Of a DNA stretch of 64,000 nucleotides, positions 10,799 through 22,900 are shown piece by piece. Source of the stretch: Theodoxus fluviatilis (Eukaryota > Mollusca > Gastropoda > Cycloneritida > Neritidae); contig JAWQFJ010001198.1 in NCBI GenBank assembly GCA_034096865.1, positions 25,001 to 89,000 of the forward strand, written 5' to 3'. The number at the start of each line of letters is the position of its first letter. Position 1 is the stretch's first letter. A program made the position numbers and the translations under genes. The notes under the pieces are model-generated. The model was not told the origin of the DNA, ran no database searches, and saw nothing but the letters and a program-made list of their open reading frames with translations.

Positions 10799-11225
10799 AG
10801 TGTTCCTTGTGGGAAGGCATTGACTGGATTGTGAAAATTGAAGTCACTGAGACTGCACATAAAACAGTGAGATGGAACATTACAAGCAGCTAATGGCCTC
10901 ATGCAGATGTTGTGTTTGCTCTAGCCTGAGGCAGGTTATGCAGGAGCAATCCAGACACTTCATATGGGATCCTCACTCAGAACCAGAGGTATGAAGATAT
11001 GAACAAATGTTCAGGGGTGAGCGCTCATGGTGAGTGGTGGCAAAGCCCAATGCTATTCTCCTACTTGAACCTGTCCACACAGGTACTCACTGTAATCACT
11101 CATCTCTGAACGTTCTGTCGTATCTTTCAAACTATTAAAAAAAAAAAAAAGATTCTTCCCTGTCCCAGGGATAGAACCACAGCACTGCAGCTTGCACATC
11201 GTCCAACCCCAAAGCATGCTCGCCT

Positions 11226-11644
11226 ATGTCCACCTGTCAAATTACAAGGTTTCAAAACTAAATGTGCTTCTAGTCCCTCGAGATGATGAAGTATGATGCA
11301 TCAGAATTGTTTCTACGAAACCCGCCCCGGGTCTTATATGCTGACTCACTTTGCATGACCTGCTCAATGCTAAACCCAGCAACAGACAGGTGTGGTGATA
11401 GTGTGTTGCATGGTTGACTTGCCATGCATGAATTAAGCAATACATTTTTCTGGTAGTCACTTCCAACAGTTTGAAAATGCAACTACCTCAGTTTGTTGCA
11501 ACTTGGCCGAATTGTGCTCTGTTTATCTCTTTCAGATTTGTTTTAAGTAACTGCATCAGTGTGCTGTGTTTCTAGTGTAGACTCCAGTTTGCTTTCTTTG
11601 TTATGAATGATACACTCACACAGAGTCTATACACAATGAATAAA
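11226..11644. other. Unique spacer, no gene seen
   Basis: No supported frame or repeat between the duplicate block and MITE A copy 2. Confidence 0.5.
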
Positions 11645-12005
11645 CAGACCTGCCAAATGCTACGCTTTAGGCGTAGCATGCTACGCTTTCGACATGCCTG
11701 CTACGCTGCTACGCTTGTCCATAAAAACTACACTTTTCCCCGCGTGCTTGAACTTTTGACTTTGATGGAGAATCTCCCCCCCCCCCCCCGCTTTCACGCC
11801 GCCAGTGCAGCTTATCGACCGCCTTCACAATCTTATCTCCCCCCCCCCCCCCCCCCCCCCCCCGCTTTCACGCCACCGGGTCAGCTCTTATCACGCCAAC
11901 CTCACAGCTTTATCTCTCCCCACCCCCACTACGCCTATTCCTTCCATGCTACTCCAAATAGCTCTGGATGCTACTCTTTGGCATGATGGTGGGTTGGCAG
12001 GTCTG
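11645..12005 (+). mobile_element. MITE family A, copy 2 (361 bp, 6-bp TSD)
   Basis: Reverse orientation to copy 1. Same 12-bp inverted ends (CAGACCTGCCAA), flanked by AATAAA at 11639-11644 and 12006-12011. It holds about two internal C-tract units where copy 1 has three, and the same cluster of GCTACGC motifs near one end. Confidence 0.87.
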
Positions 12006-12011
12006 AATAAA

Positions 12012-13165
12012 TAAATCTCAAGGTGACAGTTTCAGTGGTTTGTACATCATTTTGCTAGAGTCGTTTACATAGTAATAGTAATCGTGAAATTGAGAAAACT
12101 GCTTTTAAGATGATTTTTTTTCTTTTTTGGCATGTCACGGATGTTGAAGCAACACTCACACAGTCACACAGAGGGGAAGGTGCATCATGGATGTTCACCT
12201 TATGCATGTACATTCATGCTCATTCACACACACACAGGGTTACAACACATAGTAATGAAACAGGGTAGCTGCCATTAATTTCTAGTCATTTCCCAAAAAG
12301 TAACTTTTCCCCCCTTCTTCAACTAGTATTCTTGTGTTTGTGTCACAGAGTGGGAACAGAAAAAAAGAGGATAGCTTCAGACTTCTGTGGACATAAGACG
12401 TAGTTGCCAGCAGCCAGGAAGGGCGAAAGTGAAATCTCCTGTTGCCCTCAGTCTATTTCTGTGCCTGCTGGGGTGAGAGATTCGTGTGAAATGCAACAGA
12501 CCCAGACAGCCACCTTGCACTGAAACTCAAGGCCTTTTCCCATTAGTCTGTTCCTTTATTGTTCAAGGAATATTTTCTCCACCCAAAAAGCAAATGTCAT
12601 GTCATCTTTTTTGTCACAACATGAAACATGTTTCATGAGCCACAAAAGTCATGGTTTTCACCCTTTGTTCTGCATTAAACAAGGTATGTGAGAAATGTTC
12701 TGTACAGAAATACATACATACAAACATATAATTTTGTATATGGAGAAACAAGCTATGAAGTATCACAATTGCAACAGGTGACATTAGGGCGAGGACTATT
12801 CAAGGATCAACAGTGAAAGAATCCCTCTCCAAAACTGAGCACCTGCAACTGCCTGCCTCACTGCCAAAGTGCAGAGGGCAGCTCTCCAGAACTCCTACAT
12901 CTCAATGGGTTTGCCCTGCCCTACCTTGCCCAGAAAGTGCAACTGCACAAACAAGTCCAACCTACATCGGGCACAGCAGCCACAAACACAAACGTTCATT
13001 GCTGTCTCGGTGGCAGCGCCTCTGAAAAAGCTTCGGTCTGCACTGTGTGCAGCCTGACAGTGGTGAATGGATGATGGTAACAGACACTGCAACAGCAGCA
13101 AGAGAGGACCCAGTATTTCGCTAGGGTGGAAATGATGACCGTGCAGCCATCGCCTCAGGGAAGCT
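12012..13165. other. Unique non-coding sequence, no gene seen
   Basis: Scattered short frames only; none has splice context or a known motif. Confidence 0.5.
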
Positions 13166-13166
13166 G

Positions 13167-13230
<64 letters not shown>
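13166..13230. repeat. (TG)n microsatellite followed by G-rich tract
   Basis: About 60 bp of TG, then a GAGTGAGTAGGGGATTGG-type imperfect repeat and a G run at about 13287-13307. Confidence 0.9.
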
Positions 13231-13232
<2 letters not shown>

Positions 13233-13307
13233 TGAGTAGGGGATTGGGGGTGGGGTGGGTGAGTGAGTAGGGGATTGGTGGGAAGGGGGGGGGGGGGGGC
13301 GGGGGGG

Positions 13308-13853
13308 AGTGAGTGGGTGGTGAGATTGAGGACTGGGGAGTTGAAGAGAACAAGAAATGGGCAGGAGATGGAGAGGGGGGCTGGGAGGGGGTGGAGTGAA
13401 GGTGGTCAGGTATACAGGGCGGATGGTGGCCGTGGTGCCGTTAGAAAAGATGGGGACGGGGTTGAGTACCAAAGGTCTAGCGATCGAGATCCCAGCATCT
13501 GATTCCATTAAAGTACGAGGTGCCGAGTGTTCTCTCAGTGACAGGTGATTGCGACAAGGCTGACCGAGTGGGCAAACGCTTGAGAGCCTGCCAAGTTCTG
13601 CACTGCATGAAATCAAAACCTAGGTTTCCACATGTCCTAGCATGGGGCTCTATGTACACAAACCACCTGCGTTGCTTTAATATACGTTTTGCATCTCGGG
13701 AGCGATGCCGATGCTTGACAAAATGATACATTTGTAAAGGTTTCGACCTGGTTTCGACAGCAAGGTGACAGAACAAACCATGGACATTACATCATCTTAT
13801 TGGATCCATGAACAAACGTATTGTCAGCTGCCCATCGACAGCTACACACAACT
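13308..13853. other. Unique spacer, no gene seen
   Basis: Short frames on both strands without recognisable motifs. Confidence 0.45.
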
Positions 13854-14524
13854 CGCAATGGGTACATATAAAGGGCGAAAAGACAGCTAAAGACAACTAA
13901 AGAGTTTTTCCGTCACCTTGCAGGCCTTTTCCCAGCCTCTGCCGAGCCTGTTATAGGAAGCGACGAGGAAGGCGTCATCCGCCAAGCTGCCCAGCAAGCA
14001 TGCCCGCTTAGCCTGAGACGTGTGTACAAAACACGTAAAGGACAACTTCAACAATTTCCTCAAGGACCAAGGTATGAGAAAACCAGAACGCAAGGCGTTG
14101 AAGAGAGAAGTATTTGAAGACGATGGGATCTTGAAGAACAGCCGTTCTACACAAGAAATGAACGACGGTTTGGGACATCTGGCTGCCAGATACCCTCAAA
14201 CCCCCATCAAGAAAAGACTGGAAAAAAATCATTCATCTTTTGGAGGACAACTTCCAAGCTTTGGACAAACCAGGGCTGCTGATGCAACATGCCCTTTGGA
14301 CGAACAATAACTCAGAATCGTTCAACCATGTTTTGAAACAAGAAACGTCCTGGAAATCCTGTCAGCTTCCGAGTTTGGTCTGCAAACTGCACAATGTTGT
14401 AGTTGAGAAGTACCGCCAAGTCGAGAGGTGTTTCCTTGGTCTGGGAGAATACCAGCTTGCAGAGGAGTACAAGACTTTCAACTGTCTTTAGCTGTCTTTT
14501 CGCCCTATATAGGAACCGCTTGCA
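13854..14524 (+). mobile_element. Decayed MULE-like transposon remnant with inverted ends
   Basis: Three successive frames give one protein block. The first is FFRHLAGLFPASAEPVIGSD (from about 13908), the second VCTKHVKDNFNNFLKDQGM (from 14020), and the third DNFQALDKPGLLMQ, WTNNNSESFNHVLKQ and LGEYQLAEEYKTF (14240-14491). The pattern resembles the C-terminal half of animal Mutator-like transposases. Two frameshifts (near 14018, and in an A run near 14226) break it. Inverted repeats GGGCGAAAAGACAGCTAAAG at 13867-13895 and 14483-14511 match at 28 of 29 positions and extend outward imperfectly, so the unit is about 650-670 bp. It may be an internally deleted, non-autonomous element. Confidence 0.72.
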
Positions 14525-14633
14525 ATAGCACCTCAAAGACAAGTGAGACATTTTGCCACTCTAGACGCAATGTCCTTGCCTTCGCGTCGTTCTGGGAGAG
14601 CCAACTGTACATAGCATCTTGTCGCGCAACATG

Positions 14634-14796
14634 CACTTCACAAATAGACAACGTTACTGTAGGCCTATTCTGTTTTAAGGGACTGCCTCTTCACAAATAG
14701 ACAACGTTACTGTAGGCCTATTCTGTTTTAAGGGACTGCCTCTTCACAAACAGACAACGTTACTGTAGGCCTATTCTGTTTTAGGGGACTGCCTCT
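14634..14796. repeat. 53-bp direct repeat, three copies
   Basis: Units carry AGACAACGTTACTGTAGGCC and TTCTGTTTTAAGGGACTG; nearly identical, so recent. Confidence 0.93.
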
Positions 14797-14916
14797 TCAC
14801 ATATGCAGTAATGTCTGCGCGGCCATTGCGTGTTTAACATTTGCAGTATCTTAATTCCTCTGCGAGCTCATGCACACTAAAGTCCGGCGTTTGTGTTTGC
14901 GTGTTTGTGTGTGAAA

Positions 14917-14938
14917 GGGGGGGGGGGGGGGGGGAGGG

Positions 14939-15000
<62 letters not shown>
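14917..15000. repeat. G run plus (GA)n microsatellite
   Basis: About 16 G followed by about 56 bp of GA. Confidence 0.95.
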
Positions 15001-15002
<2 letters not shown>

Positions 15003-15628
15003 CGATAACAAGTGTCCGAGTCAGACCGATGCATATCATCAAAGTTCTCTGCAGCCATGTTCACACGTCATGACACTTTATTAAACTCGTTCTAATGCAG
15101 TGTGAGACCATTTTTATCCAATGCAGAACAAACAACATAAACATGGGTTGTAGCATCACGTGGGAAATAATGAAGGCCTACATTTTCTTAGTATTAGCAG
15201 CGTTTTTCTTTTTGAATGATAATAAGGCGTACCTGCATGAACTTAAACTATCTCTGTGTTATACCTGAGGGGCTCTCACATACTGTGAGGTAAGCGTGAG
15301 CAGACATTAGGTGTTCCTAAACTGATACATTTTGGTTGTGCACTGCCGTAGGGTCTGTCGGCATCTGTAGGGATATGTTATAACAGGAGTTTTTTTGGGC
15401 TCCGTGCTTCTAAACACACGTGTCGGGTTATTGATACCCGGCCTCTCTGTTGCTAACATCGACGTCTTTCAATAAAAGCAACGTTATGTAGTACTCGAAG
15501 CTAACAACGCTGTGGTAAAGATTTGTCCAGTAAAGATATTGTGAAAATCTCGCGAGTAAGTGTGTACACTTATTTCGTTCGTGACCGATTCTCTCCCTTT
15601 TATGCTGCCACCCTAGCTTTGCGCTGGG
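15001..15628. other. Unique sequence, no gene seen
   Basis: AT-rich; nothing supported. Confidence 0.5.
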
Positions 15629-15868
15629 CAGCCAGAACGAGACGGACTCCATCAACAATTGGACAGCCAGAACGAGACGGACGCCATCAACAGTTGGACA
15701 GGCAGAACGAGATGGACGCCATCAACAGTTGGACAGCCAGAACGAGATGGACGCCATCAACGGTTGGACAGCCAGAACGAGATGGACTCCATCAACAATT
15801 GGACAGCCAGAACGAGACGGACGCCGTCAACAGTTGGACAGTCAGAACGTGATGGACGCCATCAAACC
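15629..15868. repeat. 35-bp minisatellite, about seven copies
   Basis: Units carry GCCAGAACGAGACGGACGCC and ATCAACAGTTGGACA with few substitutions. All + frames stay open across it, giving spurious Ser-Gln-Asn-Glu proteins. Confidence 0.95.
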
Positions 15869-16729
15869 AACCTCAGCGCTCATGGCACTAAGCATGAAAC
15901 CAAAACAAATTAAATCACGAACGATTTCATTATTGGTGAGCGATGAAACACGGTTGCAGAATAATTCCAACCAGAAAATAGTTGTTTCCCTTTATAGCAG
16001 TATGTACACAGAGACTTTCCATGTTGTCAAAGCACAATGACTGGAGGGAGAAAACATACATAAAAGTGGAGTACAATGTAGTAAACAGATAACACCAGTC
16101 TGAACACCAAGAAAGTTCAGGCAACAATGCTTCGGAAGGTTCATCTCTCCTTTGAAAAGTGAAAGCCATCCCTGAAAATGCAAAAGCAAACTCCTGGGCC
16201 CCCAGCAAAGTCTAGCTGACCAAGTCTCCACAAACAGCTGTGATTTTTTCAGACGAGGGAAATTTGCGACTTCCAACATGTGTTACCTCAAAGACGAACA
16301 CTTTTACCAAAGACCTTATAGGACCTTTGCTTCAACTGGTCTATCAACCATTCTGGAAATTGCTCTTGTGCAGATGTGTGAACAAATATGGACATGCGTA
16401 TGTTCCTTTGTGCATGCGTGCAAGGTACTTTTTGCGTAGCTCAAGTGCAGGTGTGCATGGATGTGTGATCAGGTTCATGCGTGTGTACGTATGATTATAC
16501 ATACATGAATATCTGCTGCCATGATTGGACAAGAAAACACCATGCTATGAAACATAAATGTATGCAATGATGTATTAAGGCATAATTTAGGAATCAAATT
16601 CATCCAAAACCTCTTTCGTCACAAAGTATCTGCTTTCTGGGGCTTGCTGCGCTTCCACTAAAGACAAGAGTATCATCTTCACTTGTGCATAAGAAATACT
16701 CAGACGACATCCAAAAGAACAAGAAGGGC
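15869..16729. other. Unique sequence, no gene seen
   Basis: Short frames only, no motif recognised. Confidence 0.45.
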
Positions 16730-17612
16730 AAAGCCCATACGACTCACATTCTTGACCTTGACCTTTATATGACCTTGACCTTTATATGACCTTGACCTTC
16801 AGGTGACCTTCAAGGTCAAGGTCAAACAACTAAACCTACCAATGACATCATACACAAAGAAATGCTTTACACATTTTCCCTACCAAAATACATGTGACCT
16901 TGACACAAGGTTAAGGTCATCCAAGGTCATGCAACACAAAGCTGTTAATTCAAGACATAGGAAGCACAATGGTGCTTATTGGCACTTTCTACCATGAGAT
17001 ATAGTCACTTTTAGTGGTTCACTACCCCATTTTGGTCACATTTCATAAGGGTCAAAGTGACCTTGACCTTGATGATATGTGAACAAATGTGTCTCATGAT
17101 GAAAGTATAACATGTGCCCCACATAATTATTAAGTTTGAAACAGTTATCTTCCATAGTTCAGGGTCAAGGTCACTTCAAAATATGTATACAATCCAACTT
17201 TGAAGAGCTCCTGTGACCTTGACCTTGAAGCAAGGTCAACCAAACTGGTATCAAAAGATAGGGCTTGCTTTGACCTATATACCACTTGTAGCTAAGGTCG
17301 CCATTCTCAATAACGTGGGAGAAAATTGGGAAAATGTGAAAAATGACTGTTTTTGAGACAACATTTATGGCTCCTGTGACCTTGACCTTGAAGCAAGGTC
17401 AAGTCACTATGTATGTTTTTTGAGGCCTTGTCATCATACACCATCATGGCAAATTGGGTGTTGATAGACTTAATAGTCTCCGAGAAAAATCCAACGTTTA
17501 AGTTTTTTACGCCCGGACGGACGGACGGACGGACGGACGGACGCCCGGACGGACGGATGGACGACACGGCTCAGTACATAGACTCACTTTTGCTTCGCAT
17601 GTGAGTCAAAAA
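16730..17612. repeat. Interspersed repeat rich in TGACCTTGACCTT
   Basis: About 22 GACCTT or AAGGTC motifs between 16750 and 17400, twice as the inverted pair TTGACCTTGAAGCAAGGTCAA (17217-17240 and 17381-17403). The block starts near GGGCAAAGCCC and ends with a (GGAC)n run at about 17514-17556 and a hairpin GACTCAC...GTGAGTC (17580-17607). No coding frame. It is likely a dispersed repeat family. Confidence 0.65.
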
Positions 17613-18738
17613 CCATTGTGAGTAATGAACTATGCTTCTGTCACTGTAGCACACCTGCTTGTAGGCCCTCAGCCCTCATCCTTGATACAGCTCCACTTAT
17701 TGGTTGACAAGACTTCTTCACATTTCACATGAGATACTCTGACCGCACACAAAACACATACAACAGCTGCCATCTATGTCGATTCTCGAAGGTCCAGTGC
17801 AGAATCCCAGACAGAAATACACACTAAAACATCCTACTGTAGCCCTATTAGTAGATGAGGAATTATCATCTTCACAGCGACGCAGTTTCTGTCACCCATC
17901 TGCAGTGAGTAGAGGCGACCTTTGGGTTTGCAGGCAGCTGTTGGAGGTTAATTAAGATGAACTGCCGCACTGTGTGGATACAACTCAAGGCCCTCTATAA
18001 CTACTCCTCTAACTGGGAGAAAGGGGTTTGATGCTCTCTACAGTCTTCCTTACCCTGCTTCAAGAAATAGCCTTGTCAACGTGTGTCTAGCTCCCGGCGC
18101 TTTAGTCAAGCCACACACCATTTGCGACAAAGCACTCGAGGCATGACAAGTATGCTAGGTAGGAGTGACAATTGACAGTAGCTCAATAACAAGAGCCCAT
18201 ACTGGGAGATGACACTATACAGGAAAAAGGACCATCCATTGAAGCGAGGACAAGAGCATCGTGTTCGTTCCAACCCCAACCCCCCCAACTCATCCCATCA
18301 GGCCCACTGCAGTTTCTAATCGGCACACGCCCTCCATTTCCGTCAAGCTGGATAACACTACTGATGGGCGGTCATGAAAACAAATTAGGCCTACGTGTTG
18401 ACAAGTTGAAATGCAACATGTAAAAATGCAACCATTTCAATCTCTTTCATCATAAAATTGCAACCTGAAATCGCAACGTAATAATTTAACATGACACCAC
18501 ATTCCTGCTGGTCCTCATACAAAGTGCATGCTTCTGGCCCTCTCATTGAACATGCTTCAAGGTCAGTACCTCAAATTTCATGTTCAGATAAACTGTAAGC
18601 TATTTTCCAATTGCGCTCGATAAGTTTTCCAGATCTGAGGGAAAACATGAGTTAAACAACAAACCGCTTTTCCCACTACTGTTGTACTGTCTAAGACCAG
18701 CAGCACAAATGTCCATGGGAAGATAAGAGGGAAAAGAT
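17613..18738. other. Unique sequence, no gene seen
   Basis: No supported coding or RNA feature. Confidence 0.45.
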
Positions 18739-18761
18739 CAGACAGACAGACAGACAGACAC

Positions 18762-18848
<87 letters not shown>

Positions 18849-18880
18849 CAGACAAACAGACAGACAGGCAGACAGACACA

Positions 18881-18936
<56 letters not shown>

Positions 18937-19000
18937 GCAAGACAAAACACAGACAGACACACAGAGAGAAAGATAGACAGACACACAGAGAGAAAGATAC

Positions 19001-19086
<86 letters not shown>
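18739..19086. repeat. Compound (GACA)n / (CA)n microsatellite
   Basis: Two long GACA blocks around a CA tract at about 18885-18931; about 350 bp in all. Confidence 0.97.
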
Positions 19087-19089
<3 letters not shown>

Positions 19090-19289
19090 CTGGACACCTG
19101 GCCGTGGCAGGTGACCTCTGGGTTACTGCACCACCTCTGCCTGCATAATGAATACCCTGAGAACGGGCTACCAACACCTCCACTGTGTGAAGCCAGTCTA
19201 TTAATAAACAAGCAGCCTTCCATCCCCAGCATAAACCTCCCCACATCATCACCAGCCCCCTCCCTCTTGCGTTCTCCAGTCCTCCAGCA

Positions 19290-19740
19290 ATCCACCACAG
19301 GTCCATACGGTGTCTACAGAGCAGTCTCTGTTTGAACTCAGTCCATACAATGTCTACGGAGCAGTTTCTATTCGAACTCAGCCATATCCAGTGACTACAG
19401 GTTAGTTTCTACAGCGACTACAGGTGCGTGCCTACTGCAAAGCACCTACACCGACTTCAAGACAATCCCTTTTCTGACTGCATTGTGTAGCCCCTAAAGG
19501 TACCACAGGGCAGTTCCCACAATGACCACAACAGGCAGTCCTTTTTGAACTCATGACAGTGCCATTAGTAACTACAAGAGAGTCATCCAGTGACTACAGT
19601 GCAGTTGCTATATATTGCAGTCTCCCGTGTCTACTATACAACAGTCTTCGCAACATCAATTACAGTGCAGTCCTTATGGTGACAACAGTGCAGACACAAT
19701 TGTACAGTCAGCTCAGTTGAAGTGGACTGTTATAGCTACA
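19290..19740. repeat. Degenerate repeats around GACTACAG/TCTACAG
   Basis: Loosely repeated units with CAGTCTCTG, TCGAACTCAG and TGACTACAG at irregular spacing; an old, decayed array. Confidence 0.5.
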
Positions 19741-19977
19741 AAACAAGCTTCTCTGTGAAGATAGACTGAAGCGAGTGGAGGAAGAGATGTGGAGCAATTA
19801 TGTTCCTGCACTCTGCAGCCCCAGACAGCCTGGAGGACATGGCGAGGGGCAAGGAGGGGAAGGGGATGGCACAAAAAAGAAACAGGCAAATGATGGAGAG
19901 GCAGGTTCTGCAGCCATCCCTAACCTCACTTTTAACAAGGCCAAAGGACATCCTGGTCCACCAACCACTATTTTACC
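19741..19977 (+). other. Open frame of unknown origin
   Basis: A frame reading NKLLCEDRLKRVEEEMWSNY and onward stays open into the satellite (ORF 19775-20038). I recognise no family and see no clear donor, so it is not called a gene. Confidence 0.2.
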
Positions 19978-22900
19978 ATCACAGGCATGCCCCTCTGTAG
20001 GTCACAGTAGCTGTCCAGTCACAGGCACGACTCTCTGAAAGTCACAGTTGCTGTACAATCACAGGCATGTCCCTCTGTAGGTCTCAGTAGCTGTCCAGTC
20101 ACAGGCACGACTCTCTGAAAGTCACAGTAGCTGTCCAGTCACAGCCATGTCCCTCTGAAAGTCACAGTAGCTGTCCAGTCACAGGCATGTGCCCTCTGTA
20201 AGTCACAGTAGCTGTGCAGTCACAGGCACGACTCTCTGAAAGTCACAGTAGCTGTCCAGCCACAGGGTTGTCCCTCTGTAAGTCACAGCAGCTGTGCAGT
20301 CACAGGCATGTCCCTCTGAAAGTCACAGTAGTTATCCAGTCACAGCCATGTCCCTCTGTAAGTCACAGTAGCTGTGCAGTCACAAGCATGTCCCTCTGTA
20401 AGTCACAGTAGCTGTGCAGTCACAGGCATGTCCCTCTGTAAGTCACAGTAGCTGTGCAGTCACAGGCATGTTCCTCTGTAAGTCACAGTAGCTGTGCAGT
20501 CACAGGCATGTCCCTCTGTAAGTCACAGTAGCTGTACAGTCACAGGCATGTCTCTCTGAAAGTCACAGTAGCTGTGCAGTCACAGGCATGTTCCTCTGTA
20601 AGTCTCAGTAGCTGTGCAGTCACAGGCATGTCCCTCTGTAAGTCACAGTAGCTGTGCAGTCACAGCCATGTCCCTCTGTAAGTCACAGTAGCTGTGCAGT
20701 CACAAGCATGTCCCTCTGTAAGTCACAGTAGCTGTGCAGTCACAGGCATGTCCCTCTGTAAGTCACAGTAGCTGTGCAGTCACAGGCATGTCTCTCTGAA
20801 AGTCACAGTAGCTATGCAGTCACAGGCATGTTCCTCTGTAAGTCACAGTAGCTGTGCAGTCACAGGCATGTGCCCTCTGTAAGTCACAGTAGCTGTGCAG
20901 TCACAGGGTTGTCCCTCTGAAAGTCACAGTAGCTGTGCAGTCACAGGGTTGTCCCTGCGTAAGTCACAGTAGCTGTGCAGTCACAGGGTTGTCCCTCTGT
21001 AAGTCTCAGTAGCTGTGCAGTCACAGGCATGTGCCCTCTGTAAGTCACAGTAGCTGTGCAGTCACAGGGTTGTCGCTCTGTAAGTCACAGTAGCTGTGCA
21101 GTCACAGGCACGACTCTCTGAAAGTCACAGTAGCTGTGCAGTCACAGGCATGTCCCTCTGTAAGTCACAGTAGCTGTCCAGTCACAGGGTTGTCCCCCTG
21201 TAAGTCACAGTAGCTGTGCAGTCACAGGGTTGTCCATCTGTAAGTCACAGTAGCTGTGCAGTCACAGGCACGACTCTCTGTAAGTCACAGTAGCTGTGCA
21301 GTCACAGAGTTGTCGCTCTGTAAGTCACAGTAGCTGTGCATTCACAGGCACGACTCTCTGAAAGTCACAGTAGCTGTGCAGTCACAGGCACGACTCTCTG
21401 TAAGTCACAGTAGCTGTGCAGTCACAGGCATGTTCCTCTGTAAGTCACAGTAGCTGTGCAGTCACAGGTTGTCCCTCTGAAAGTCACAGTAGCTGTGCAG
21501 TCACAGGCATGGGCCCTCTGTAAGTCCCAGTAGCTGTGCACAGGGTTGTCCCTCTGTAAGTCACAGTAGCTGTGCAGTCACAGGGTTGTCCCTGCGTAAG
21601 TCACAGTAGCTGTGCAGTCACAGGCATGTTCCTCTGTAAGTCACAGTAGCTGTGCAGTCACAGGCATGTGCCCTCTGTAAGTCACAGTAGCTGTCCAGTC
21701 ACAGGCATGTGCCCTCTGTAAGTCACAGTAGCTGTGCAGTCACAGGGTTGTCCCTCTGTAAGTCACAGTAGCTGTCCAGTCACAGGGTTGTTGCTCTGTA
21801 AGTCACAGTAGCTGTGCAGTCACAGGGTTGTCGCTCTGTAAGTCACAGTAGCTGTGCAGTCACAGGGTTGTCCCTCTGTAAGTCACAGTAGCTGTGCAGT
21901 CACAGGCATGTCCCTCTGTAAGTCACAGTAGCTGTCCAGTCACAGGGTTGTTGCTCTGTAAGTCACAGTAGCTGTGCAGTCACAGGGTTGTCGCTCTGTA
22001 AGTCACAGTAGCTGTGCAGTCACAGGGTTGTCGCTCTGTAAGTCACAGTAGCTGTGCAGTCACAGGGTTGTCGCTCTGTAAGTCACAGTAGCTGTGCAGT
22101 CACAGGGTTGTCCCTCTGTAAGTCACAGTAGCTGTGCAGTCACAGGCATGTCCCTCTGTAAGTCACAGTAGCTGTCCAGTCACAGGGTTGTTGCTCTGTA
22201 AGTCACAGTAGCTGTGCAGTCACAGGGTTGTCGCTCTGTAAGTCACAGTAGCTGTGCAGTCACAGGGTTGTCGCTCTGTAAGTCACAGTAGCTGTGCAGT
22301 CACAGGGTTGTCCCTCTGTAAGTCACAGTAGCTGTGCAGTCACAGGCATGTCCCTCTGTAAGTCACAGTAGTTATCCAGTCACAGGCATGTCCCTCTGTA
22401 AGTCACAGTAGCTGTGCAGTCACAGCCATGTCCCTCTGTAAGTCACAGTAGCTGTGCAGTCACAGGCATGTCCCTCTGTAAGTCACAGTAGCTGTCCAGT
22501 CACAGGCATGTCCCCCTGTAAGTCACAGTAGCTGTGCAGTCACAGGCATGTCCCTCTGTAAGTCACAGTAGCTGTGCAGTCACAGGGTTGTCCCTGCGTA
22601 AGTCACAGTAGCTGTGCAGTCACAGGCATGTGCCCTCTGTAAGTCACAGTAGCTGTGCAGTCACAGGGTTGTCCCTGCGTAAGTCACAGTAGCTGTGCAG
22701 TCACAGGGTTGTCCCTCTGTAAGTCACAGTAGCTGTGCAGTCACAGGCATGTTCCTCTGTAAGTCACAGTAGTTATCCAGTCACAGCCATGTCCCTCTGT
22801 AAGTCACAGTAGCTGTGCAGTCACAGGCATGTGCCCTCTGTAAGTCACAGTAGCTGTCCAGTCACAGGGTTGTCCCTCTGTAAGTCACAGTAGCTGTGCA

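Larger units (their letters stand above)
9193..11225 (+). repeat. Duplicated block, copy B
   Basis: Starts at GGTGGAGACCAGCACC, the same sequence as 5939 onward, and ends near CATCGTCCAACCCCAAAGC (8443 in copy A). It contains the last two CTU2 exons and a shortened 3' region. Confidence 0.9.

Noticed and set aside
18584..19306. 240-codon minus-strand Cys/Leu/Ser frame
   Set aside because: Translation of (GACA)n and (CA)n microsatellites.
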